Below are positions 26,001-38,000 of a DNA stretch of 64,000 nucleotides, in pieces. The stretch comes from Ctena decussata (lineage: Eukaryota > Mollusca > Bivalvia > Lucinida > Lucinidae). The position numbers were made by a program, and so were the translations under genes. Under the pieces are notes generated by a model, which ran no database searches, was not told where the DNA came from, and saw nothing but the letters and a program-made list of their open reading frames with translations. Where the stretch lies: the NCBI GenBank assembly GCA_963989385.1, contig OZ022510.1, positions 1,054,501 to 1,118,500 on the forward strand, given 5' to 3'. The first letter of the stretch is position 1. Every line of letters begins with the position of its first letter.

Positions 26001-29000
26001 GTGCAATGCTTCCAGCATGTTTATTAGAAGAATTATGGCGCTATAATGAACTAAAGTGCTTAAGTATTGGGACACTAAAAACCAATAATTTTCCATTTGT
26101 CCCAAATGGAAAATTAATGGTTTTTAGGTGTCCTAATGTTTTAGCACATTAACGAATTCTAAAATTTAAGAACTTCCAGACTCGAGAAAATTCCATATTG
26201 AATGGCCAAGTGTAGACTGGGATAAGTCTGTTCTTTTAAGGTCAAAGGGTACACCATGTTTACAAAGAGAAACAACCTCTGTCAGACCTCATGTTTTTTC
26301 CTTGGAAAATGACACAGCTACTCTTTAGAGAAGAATTTGATGCATGAGGAGCAAATTCTTTCTGAGTAGAGCTGGCCACCAATGAAAGCAGGAGCAAAAT
26401 TGAAAATGGCAGAGTTGCTTCCCATGAAAGTGAGTTCATTCACCTTAAAAGAAGCAGTCTGATCAGGGTTTGCTCAGAAATGTTTGTCCCAATATATAGG
26501 GCAAATTCAGAAGGCTACTAATAGAAGTATCACAGTACCATGTTTCTAACATAGAGAGCTGGGCTCAACAGAGAACTATAACTATTTCTAAACATCAACT
26601 ATTTTGAATACTAGTTGTGTATATTTCAGCTAGATTCAACCTTAAACAAATGTTGGCGAGGAAACTACCTTCCATGTTTTTTCCACTCTGCATGACTCCA
26701 TTCCTGACTTCCTTCACAACTGGGCCTATGCATGATGCTTGCATTTGTATAAGGATAATGATAATGGAAACACCCTTGAAAATGGCGACATTCTTCATCA
26801 ATGTTACTCACAGGGTACAGATGTAGATCAGATCTGATCAGTTCACTGCAGCAGTTTAATGGAGAACTAGAAATAGATTTTATCCTGTGTCTTAGACTGT
26901 CATCACTTGATTGACTGACATGTGAACTAAACATAGCTAAGATGAGTATAGCTGCGAGTGCAAGCCATTGCAAAGCTGCCATTACCTGGCCCAGAGGTTA
27001 TAAAACTTGAGTACATTCTCAAACTCAAAATAAAGCACACTGATTGGCTGCTTCCGAGCACATGCTGGGAAGCAGCCAATCAGTGTGCTTTATATTGAGT
27101 TTGAGATTATTCTCAAGTTTTATAACCTCGAACCCAGTCAGGCTGGACCAAACTATGTATACAGGTGCTATGTCTCAAGGAACATACACAGAAGCCTATC
27201 AAAGGATGTATTGTGAGATTACAGAAGATATTCTTAGTAATCCCCTCCACTGTTTGGAGAACCACACGTCATGTGTTCATGATTACTTTTTGGTTCTTTT
27301 ATGACACTACCTATCTGAGAAGGGGACATTTTTTTATAAATACCTGGGCCCAGTTGTTCAAAACTATTGCCATTGTTAGTTAACATTTCGTTAAAATTTC
27401 AAATGTGAATATCTCAAATATGCCAAAACTTTTTGTTGAAGAAATGTGAATAGCTTTTGCACTGCAAAAAGCCTCTCACATTTTTTCAACAAAAAATATT
27501 AGTGTATTTGGTCATAAAGTCATAAAACACTTAACGAGTTGATCTCTTTAATAACACGCTCATTCAGCTAACCATGCTTTGAACAACTGGGCCCCGTTTT
27601 ACTAAACTGTGCATAATAAGATTGTGGCAGCAAATACACAGAGCTATTTGTATTAAGCATGTGAGAAAAGCACAGAAGAATCAGATGGAACCATTAAGCC
27701 TTAGGCAACACCATTTATCCCAATGTCAATGATTTAAAGAGTTGACTCTTGTTATCTCAAACATTGATATCTCAAAGTACATCTTACATCAATATAGTTT
27801 CAAACTCCTGTTGCCTCAAACTACTGACATCTCAAAGCAAATTTTTTGGTTACAGAAAATATACTTTCAGATATCAGTAGTTTGAGATGAACTTCAACTA
27901 TGAGATATCGAGAGTTCTGGTCCCAGGAAATTAACTTTGAGATATCAAAGTAATAGTTTGAGATGAACTTCAACTTTGAGATATCAAGAGTTAACTGTAC
28001 ATACACATGTACTCGAAAACAGATACAGCAACAAAACTTATTTACATTCAAGCTTGTTAATAAGTGGGTTAGTCAAGGCTGTTCTGTTTTAAAAACTAAC
28101 TTTTTCTTTCGTAAAAATACAATGTGGCCCAACATTAGATCTGTCCTGGACAGACATTTCAAATATTAGACAATAGCATGTTTTATGAAGGAGACTGATA
28201 AAAAATATTTGAAATTCACAAAAAAATTCTTTCCATGTCTGAATCTTGGTAAAAACTGGAATGGAAAATGTACCTTACAGGGCTCCAGATAAGACTGTGT
28301 TTCGAGGATATTTCAGAGATAATTCTTCTTATTTCTCAACGAAAACATCTTCTGACAGAGCTCTAGGTAAGAGGGAGGATGTGGTGATAATCAGGGATAA
28401 TTTTTGTTAAATCTGCATAAAAACATATGTTGTGACCCCTCATCTGAACCGTCTCGACAAGACGGTTCAGATGAGGGGTCACAACATATGGTTTCGATGA
28501 GAAATAAAAAAAATTATCCTTAATTATCATCAAATATGCCCTCTTATCTAGAGCTCTGTTCTGACCCTCGTTAGTAGTGTCTCACTTAGAGACCGCCTCA
28601 GTGTGACAGTTCTAATGAGGAGCCACAACATGTTTACATGGACAAACATTAAAAGAAAGGAAGTGTCTGCTGACAACCGGTTGTCACCAGACTTTTTGGA
28701 CCAAAACCGTCTGCTGACAACCGGTTGTCACCAGACTTTTTGGGCCAAAAATGTCTGCTGACAACCAGCCATATATTTTCTATTAAATGGTTTTTAATTA
28801 GGTTTCCTTTAGCTGAATTTATATTAATATGTTATAAATATAACATAAATTTTCTCATAGTTAAGGCAAATGACTGTTCTTACAGCATTCTTGCATTTTT
28901 TGGCATTGTGTTACATATTATAGGAGGACTGTTTGTACTTCGATGTATGGAAACAAAATAATGTTGCCTTTAAATTTAGTCCTTATCTATTGCCTGTTGT

Positions 29001-32000
29001 TGTTTGAGATATATTATCTAACTAACATTGTTGCTCTGTGCATGATAATAATACCTATATGGTCTGTCTCCCATTGCAATTAAATCCTAGAATTAAGGTG
29101 TGAAAATCATTCTTTGATCTTTAACATTTAGGTGTTGAGTTTGTTTAGCAGTTAGTTCTGAATGGCTTTTTAATGCATTTATCAAATTTGGTGCATCATA
29201 TTTTATTCATATGATCTTTACTTCTCCGTTTGAAACATAAATGGCTCTTGTCATTGAGCATATATAGTCGAGTCACTCAAGTCAAATATTTACATCATAA
29301 CATCAAGACCCATTCATCCTTACCCTATCATATCTGGGGTCTAGAACTGATCAGCCGTGGTCCATGCTGGGAGAGATTTCTGCTTCATTTGATGTCAGTA
29401 AAATAAACTGAAACTTATGAATTCAGGGGGGAGTGGGGGGAATGGGGTTATGCCCCCGTGACGACATTCAGGGGCATTAAGATTTGCTCCTGTCCATCTG
29501 TCTGTCCATCCGTCCATTCATCACACTTTAGGGTATAGAGTATGTGTAATCAACTCCTCCCACAGTTTTCAATAGATCTTTTTCAAACTTTGCACACATG
29601 CTGTGGACATAATGAAGATGTGCATATGGCTTTATGATGGGGGTAATTTCGACAGAATAACAGCCTATTGAACTTAGTCATTTTGGGCAGCTTTTTGCAG
29701 TGAGGGGCATGGAGTTTGTGTAGCCAACTCCTCTGACAGTTTTTAGTGGATCCTTTTCAAACTTTGTACACATGTTGTGGACATAGTGAAGATGTGCATG
29801 TGGCTTTTTGATGGTTTAATTTTTATTTTGACAGAATTATGGCCTATTGCACTTAAGTCATATTGGGCAGCCTATTTGCCTTACAGGATATGGAGTTTGT
29901 GTAATCAACTCTTCTCACAGTTTTCACTTGATCTTTTTCAAACTTTATGCACGTTACGGACTTAATTAAAATGTGCATGTGGCATTTTGATGAAGAATAG
30001 ATTAATTTTGACAGAATGACTGCCTTTTGAACTTGTCGTTTTTGGCAGCCTTTTTGTAATAGTATATGGAGTTTGTGTAATCAGCTACTCCTGTAGTTGT
30101 GTGTGGATTCTTTTCAAACTTTGTACTAATGTTGTGGACACAATCAAAATGTGCATGTAGCTAAAAAAAATTTGACAGAATTAACTTTTGTCAGAATTAT
30201 GGCCTTTTGAACTTAGTCATTGACAGCACCTTTTTTGTACTTTAGGGATGGAGCTTGTGTATTCAAATCTTTCACAGATTTCAATAGAATTTTTAGAGCA
30301 TTTGCATAAACATTGAAAACAAAATGCCAATATGTATGTCGTTTAAACTGTATTTGTTGATAATAGACAATTTTGTGATGTATACAGCTTTGTGACAGGC
30401 ACCGCATGGGGGCATCTGATTCTTGTCTTCCAGACACAATTTTCTAGTTCAAGGTGAGCTATTGTGATAGTCAGTCATGTGTGAGTTGTGCCTTTTTTGT
30501 CATCAACAATTTGCTTCAAAGGACATTGTCTCCTAAACTTGACCAGACTTGGCAGGAATGAATCTTATATGTCCCTCTTTGAAAAGTATTCAAATGGTTC
30601 TAGTCCATGGCATAACTAGGTTAAATGAGTTGAAATACTAAGATTTTTGGAATAACTTTGAAAATCTTCTTGTCCAAAAGAAAACCATAAGGCCTTGAGC
30701 TTTTATATTTGGTATGTATCATCACCTGGTGGTCCTCTACCTAGTTTGCTCAAATTATGGTTCTAGGGCCAAAATGGCCTCGCCCTGCAGGGATGAGCCT
30801 ATAGCTTTCAGACAGGGAGAAATTTTGCAACATTTTCAGGACTTGATGGAGAAGTTTTGGCCCAAATTTTGGATTTCCCTATATGTTCTTTGTATTTTCA
30901 CTTCTCCCTCAGCTCAAAATAGGGAAAAGTCAACCAGCTTAGGGAGACTATATCTCCCAAATCGCTCTGTAAGCTGAGCCCTGCCCTGGGTGTCACGTTT
31001 TTACAAAGGCTTTTAAGATCTTCTTGCCTAAAACCACTGGATGCAGAGCCGTGGTAATTGGTATGTGGCATCACCTAGTTGTTCACTACCAAATTTGTTC
31101 AAATTGTGGCCCTGGGGTCAGATGCCCTGCCCTGGGGGTCACATGTTTCATATAATGGTGTAGATATTCAACTACATTATTGGTTTCCATTATCCATACA
31201 TGTACATAAAGTACAAACAGTCCACATATATATGTAACACAATGACAAGAGTGCAAGAATCATGCAAGTAAAAATGGTAATTTGCCTCAACTATATGAGA
31301 AGCTTTTTCATGTTTAAGTTATATTTATAACATATGTATAGCATATTATAACAAATTCATTTAAATTTAACCCAATTTAAAACCATTTAATGGAAATTAT
31401 ATAGCCGGTTGTCAGCAGACGTTTTTGGTCCAAAAAGTCTGGTGACAACCGGTTGTCAGCAGACAGTTTTGGTCCAAAAAGTCTGGTGACAACCGGTTGT
31501 CAGCAGACCTCGCCTAAAAGAAAATTATCTCAAAATTTTCCCTGTTACCCATTCTTATCTGGAGCTTTGAATTGATAGGTTTAACAGGAAAAGAAATAGC
31601 AACTTTAATACTGCACTTATAAAACTGCAAGCCGGACAAAATTACACCATACAACATGATCTAAACGAATGAAAATACTGAATATATAAATATCTTATGA
31701 TAAAGTAGTGTCTGATAATTTTACAATGGTAAAGCTCTCAGATAAAACAGAATCTTGGGATCAACATTTTGACTACAATTAACCCTATTGCACTCAGAAC
31801 GGCCAAAACTCCATAGAGTTTTGGTCATTCTGAGTGCAATATGGTTAAGCTCCACAAAAAAATACTAAGGAATCTTATTAGCATCGCCCAAGTAAACTGA
31901 TTCTAATGTCGTGCAATAACATATTTTGTGGAGACAATTAAGATGACTGGATATGCTTTCTTTTTTCCACATTTTTTAAAGGTGATAAGCACTATCAGAA

Positions 32001-35000
32001 TTGGCACTTAACCCTATTGCACTCAGAACAGCCAAAACTATGCTGAGTGCAAAAGGGCTAAGTGTTGATCTCAGTGAGAGAAAAGAAATTTAAAACTGAG
32101 AATGGTAGAACTGCATTCCCTGAAATTTTATCCAGTCACCTTTAAAATAGTAGCAAAGTTATCATTCCCAAAATTCTGGCTTACAAAAGGCCTTAAAATG
32201 GTATCTATAATGTTTTGAAATTTTTACAAATGTACGATACTGAGTGTTTAATGCATAACTGTGAAACAGCCCATATTCATGATTTTTTTTATTTAATTTA
32301 AAGACTGGGACACTCAAAATGAATTTGCAGGCCTGCTCCTAAAACAGAAATTATCATGAATGAAGCTGTTTTACAGTATGTTAAATAGAAATTTTTTTTA
32401 AATCTACAGCATGACAAGATACACATCTTTTTTGTATGCATGTAATGTCGAACAATAGTTGTAAGATGGAGTTATGAATTCAATCAACAACATGATTAAA
32501 ATCTACAAATACCAAATATATTAAAACAGATTCTCTTTCTTCAATGAATTTAGAAATGTAGAAACAATTGTAAGTCACTACAAAAACAAATACCTCTAAC
32601 AACTTTTAAACATCTATACTCCATCTATAGATTAATCCCAGAAAAGCCATATTTATCCTAGATAATCAAACATCCTGACAATTTCCAATCAGGGTCCAGT
32701 AGTTAAAATTAAATTATGTAGTAAGTCAGCAAGATGTTATATATTCAAATGTGTTATATGCAAAAAGCTTAAACATTTTTTTTTTTCAGGAAAATGTGAG
32801 GAACTTTTGCCGTGCAAAATCTTCAAAAGATTTTGCACGGCAAAAGTTCCTCACATTTTTCAGCAAAAACTTTTTGCATACTTGATTTTGTGTGCACTAG
32901 AGAGCTTTAAGGAATAATCGACTAACAACTTAGTGAAGCAAACATTGCTTTGGTGAACTTGATTGGTATGTTGTCAACTGAGTTTTCAGTCCACATCCTC
33001 TCTGTACATGTACAGTAACAGACCATCTGCTCAGGTATATGTGTGGTTATGTAGGACAAATATAGTACCTTTGAATGAGGATATTTATTAAAATATGCTG
33101 CCAAAAAATGAATGAACTAAATGAATCAAAATTAACATCACTATGAGTACTCTCTCTAAAACAACTACGATCATGTCTATCTGGGGACTATAAGACTTCC
33201 TACTACAAACCCATCAGAAATCACTGTCATTTGCACAGACTCAACAAAAAGAAATCATTAAAAAGTTCTTAAAAATAACCCCTGGGCAGAGTTGTTCAAA
33301 ACTAATGACCGTGTCAGTTAATGATCCATTACACTTTCATATGTATACAGTCAACTCCCGATATCTCAAACACTGATATCTCAAAATATCTTCTTAATAT
33401 ATCAAAGAATATATTTCCTATTTTTATTTACATTTCAAGTCCTGTCATCTCAAACTACTGATATATCAAAGTAAATTTTCTGGTACCAGAAAATTTACTT
33501 TGAGATATCAGTGGTTTGGGCTGCAGTTCAACTTCGAGATATCGAGAGTTGACTGTACTTAGTGCAAGCACTCGAGTAACAGAAAAAGAAGGGGTAACAG
33601 GGACAATTCAGAGATAAATCTTCTAATTTTCAATTGAAAAATATATTGTAACTACTCATAAGACCGTCCTAATGAGGCATTTATGAAAAATAAGGAAAAT
33701 TTTCCATGAATTATCCCTGTTACTCTATTGTATCTTTCCTCGAACTGGCACTGCTATTTTTAGCAGAATTTTTGCAGCCGAAATTACCAGCACACTTGAT
33801 TTTATGTATAATAAAAGACTTAACAAGTCCTTGAATAGCTAGTTTGTTTAGCCAATAGTGCACTGAACAACTATGCCCTTCAGTATGCCCAAATTATAAA
33901 ACTGTTCAATAAAAATCTGTATAAAAATCTTTGATTAGGGCAGTAACATTTAGCTCTGATGTTTCACTTATTCATACCTCTGATTTCTCTAGAAATCTTT
34001 CTATGTATTTTATGGAGATCAGTCAATGTTACGTTGTGTGGAGAAGTTAAAGACAGTTACAGAGCTCCAGATAAAAAAGATTTTTGTGGATAATTTGTGG
34101 ATAACTTATTCTTCTCAATGAAAACATATGTTTTGACCCCTCATTAGAACCGTCTCATCGAGACGGTTCTAAGGAGAGGTCAAAACTTATGTATTATTAA
34201 GAAATATTGAAAATTATCCCTAAAGTATCCTATATTAGCCTTCTTATCTGGGGCACTGGCTCAAGACCAATAAAAAATTTTGCTCCAATTAACCTTGTGC
34301 TCTCGTATAGAACAGACACATGTACCAGTAATTTGTGAATTGCTACTATGTATAAGATTTTAAAATGTATCTAAAATGTATAAAACAGTTGTAAACAGTT
34401 AACTTTTAAATTTTTTACATCAACAAAAACATATGGCACATCTTTAGAGTGTTAGATTCTGCCATTTTTTATCAACACTTGACCAGAGCTCCAGATAAGA
34501 GGGGGTATTGAGGATAATTCAAAGATAATTTTTCTTATTTCTCAACGAAAACATATGTTGTGACCCCTCATTAGAACCGCCTCAACGAGACGGTTCTAAT
34601 GATGGGTCACAAAATATGTTTTTGTGGAGAAATAATGATAATTATCCCTAAATTATCTCTGTTACCCCTTCTTATCTGGAGCACTGGGTGTTGATGACAT
34701 CAATTTTATGTATATGAAACATCCATTAACAATCAAGTCCAACTCAACATTCAAAACATAGCATAAACCAATTGTCTTTCATGGCCGAAATTTTCAAGTT
34801 CTTCAATGCTTTGGAGGAATGCGCACTGGTTTGCACCGTTGCAATTATTTCTTTCCCTATTTAGTATCTGAGTTTCAATTATTTTTGCAAACCTTTGTCT
34901 ATATGCAAAATAGAGGATCTTACACAAGTGGTCATTTCATATGAAATTTATGAAAGGAGCCTTCGGCAAGTTTCATAAATTTAGTATGAAATGACCAAGA

Positions 35001-38000
35001 GTGTAAAATTCTGTTTATCATATGACCCTTTAAAATGGGATTTTTACACCTTTGAACTTAACATTATTTCAATCCAAAAACGCATTGTTGACATGGACAT
35101 TGTCAATGACGTTATGTGTACGCGCCAAAGTGGTATTACACGTGTGGTCATACGATTTTTATGACACGACGTTATCCACTGAATAACAGCGATGTCTTAT
35201 GATAACATAATTTTTGTACCTTTCTGATTTTCTATATAATGGTGAAGGTCATATAAGTTTCTTGCTTATGAAAAGAAAATTGATTTATGGAAAACCTGTG
35301 CAAATCTACTCAAACAAGACCTATTCTGACACAAGATTTAAACTCACAACACCAAGTTTTCTCACTGGGAACCCTATGACCTTTGCGACATGATTTATGG
35401 ATTACTTTATGAGGTCATATGACAAGGTCAAATGTGAAGGTGATTATGAAACAATCAAGGTCAAGGTCATTATGATTCCTCCTCTTCTTCTTCCTCTTCT
35501 ACTTTCTCCGCTGCTTTCTTTGGCTTTCTTCCTCGTTTTAAGAATTCCTTGCCCTCTTTGGCTGTCTTCTGCATGGTACCCCCCTTTTTCAAGGTTGCTG
35601 GTGGAGGTTTAGGGTTAGAAGCAGATCTTGTCTTTCTACCCTCAGTAATGTCAACCTTGTCTGACTGTAATACCCATTTTGCTGAAATCAATAAAAGAAA
35701 GGGGGGTTCAAATCATCTTTAGCTTATAGAATTTGTTAGTGGAGGATTCGCTAAGTCTAACAGTACTCACAAAATCAGTTGTGGTATTATTTTTTGCTAA
35801 TAAAACTGTGAGGCCCTTTTGCACTGCAAAAGCTCCACACCTTTTTTAGAAAAAAAAAATCTGTTCTGTAGTACAATGCAGTATGTTTGAAAATTTACCA
35901 GCTTCTTTACTATGACATTGTTAATTTTGAAATAAAAGCATCGCAAACGACTGCGTGATACCCCGCCACTGCAAACCTTTATTACAAACCGATTTTTCCA
36001 GAATTATTTTTTTTTCTCTGTATAACCCCAGGGCAGGGGCAACCTAACCCCACTGAACAAGGATAAAAATCTTTGTCATGACAGGACACTTCATTACTCT
36101 GATCACTTACAATAAGCCTCCGATAAATCACTGACCACTCTAGTCAAATACAATTTCAGTGATGTTAAGCATGTGGCCACAGGGTAGGGGCAGATAACCC
36201 CTAAAGGGTCAAATCACCACGAGAAGCTTTTATTGCTTCTTTCATCAGATATATATTTCTGAAAATCTGTTTCACATGAATTTATATAGATACCATCATT
36301 TCATGCATGTATATAGCCATGGGGGGGGGGGGGAGATAACTCACATGGGGTAAATTTGAGCATCACTGGAAGCTTTCATCACTGTGATCGCTTGCTGTAA
36401 GTTTCAGAAAAATTGCTTCAAATTCTGATTTTAAATGAAATTTTTCCTGATTTTATACATGTTTATAGCCCCAGGGCAGGGGCAGATAATCCGCGATGAT
36501 AAAATTTCTGTGCTCATATAAAGCTTTTGTTACTTCGATCATGTTCGTGAAGTTTCATCATGATACTCCAAGTAGTAAAGGAGCTAGAGGCCAGAAACCG
36601 TTTTTTGTACATTGACAAGTGCCATAACTCTGTCAGAAATCATCAAAATTTGCCCATTAACAATCCCAAGCGAGACATTCTTGATACAAACGCATATGCA
36701 AAATTCGAAGGAAATCCGTTGAAAAATACTTAAGTTATCAAACGGAAACGAAGTGCGGACGGACGGATGGACACACGGACGGCCAATGTGAAAACATAAT
36801 ACCCCGCCACTAACGTGTGGCAGGGTATAAAAACAAGAACCAAGATCATTTGAGCCACATACATGGATCTTATTAGGGTGAATGGGTGTACCTCTATGTT
36901 TTTATGCCTAAAGACAATTGGGTGTCATAATCCAATTATGCAACAGTCCAGTGACACTGCTATTTCACCAAAGGAAATACCTCATCTCACATAAAGTAAT
37001 GACATAACAGGTCATACAACCATTATAGAGTGGTACATGTACATGTACCACTTTTTGGTTTACTTAAGTATCCATTTAAAGCCATTACCCACAGTTATTC
37101 AAATATTAGAACAAGCTGATACTGAGATCTGGTTAAAAGTCAACAGCTGTAGGTTAAAAGGTAAGGTTAAAAGATAAATATTTGTTCTGATTAGACTTCT
37201 AATAAGGAAGAGACTGACCATGATAAACAGTGATAGCTCAGACACTCACTGATTTCTTCAGTTATAAGACATAGGTTTTTCCTTCCAAAACAACCCCATA
37301 AATCTAGATCCAACTTATAAGTCACATTTAGCTCTTTGGGGTGACAGACACAGAGACAGCCAGTGGCAAAACAAAAGACCCCACCACTGATGTGTTGCTA
37401 AGTATTATAAAGCAGAAGACCTACCCTCATCCATGGTTTTCTGGATAGTAGTTGAGCGTTTTGGCCCTGCTGGCTTTCCCTTTGCCTTACTTTTAGTTTC
37501 ACCTCTGGTGTCCCCTAACTTTTCTTCTCCTAATAATGCTGAGGCCTCCTAGAAAAAGATACCGTAAAGACTCTAAGAATTGAGACACCTACAATAATTA
37601 CTGACATTGTCCTATCTATAGAAAGAAAACTAAATAATCTAATAAGAAATAAAACAGATTTTTGGATTTTCAGAAAACATGTATGACTAACAAGAATTCT
37701 GCAGAATGACACGTTGCACCTGCTCTCAGTGCTCCAGATAAGAAGGGGTAACAGGGATAGCTAAGGGATATTTTTCCATATTTTTTCATAAAAACCTATC
37801 TTGTGATCGCTCATTAGAACCTTCTAGCAGATCAGTCCTAATGAGGGATTACAAATTATGTTTTTGTTGAGAAATAAGAAAAACACTTCAATACCCCCTT
37901 TTATCTGGAGCTCTGGAACATTGCATAAGTAGTACTGTAATGTGCCTAAATTTTGGGACACCTAGAAGAAATGGAAAATTAATTGTTTTTAGGTGTCCCA

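Larger units (their letters stand above)
28281..31569. mobile_element. Outer GCTCCAGATAAG-family MITE, split twice
   Basis: The left end AGGGCTCCAGATAAGACTG and right end CCCATTCTTATCTGGAGCTT are 3.2 kb apart. Between them are a second MITE of the same family (28356-28558) and a 2,856-bp TIR element (28659-31514). Removing both restores a normal roughly 200-bp palindrome, with ACATGTTTACATGGACAAAC meeting ATTATCTCAAAATTTTCCC. Confidence 0.75.

Noticed and set aside
26665..26982. Assignment to RNase T2
   Set aside because: Only one loose motif match, with an inserted Ala. The HGLWP motif is missing and the Cys spacing does not fit clearly.
33070..33100. Possible 29-nt minus-strand exon between TTTTTTGGCAG and AAAG|GTACTA
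   Set aside because: It shows no similarity to the repeat units and its phase does not help the gene model.
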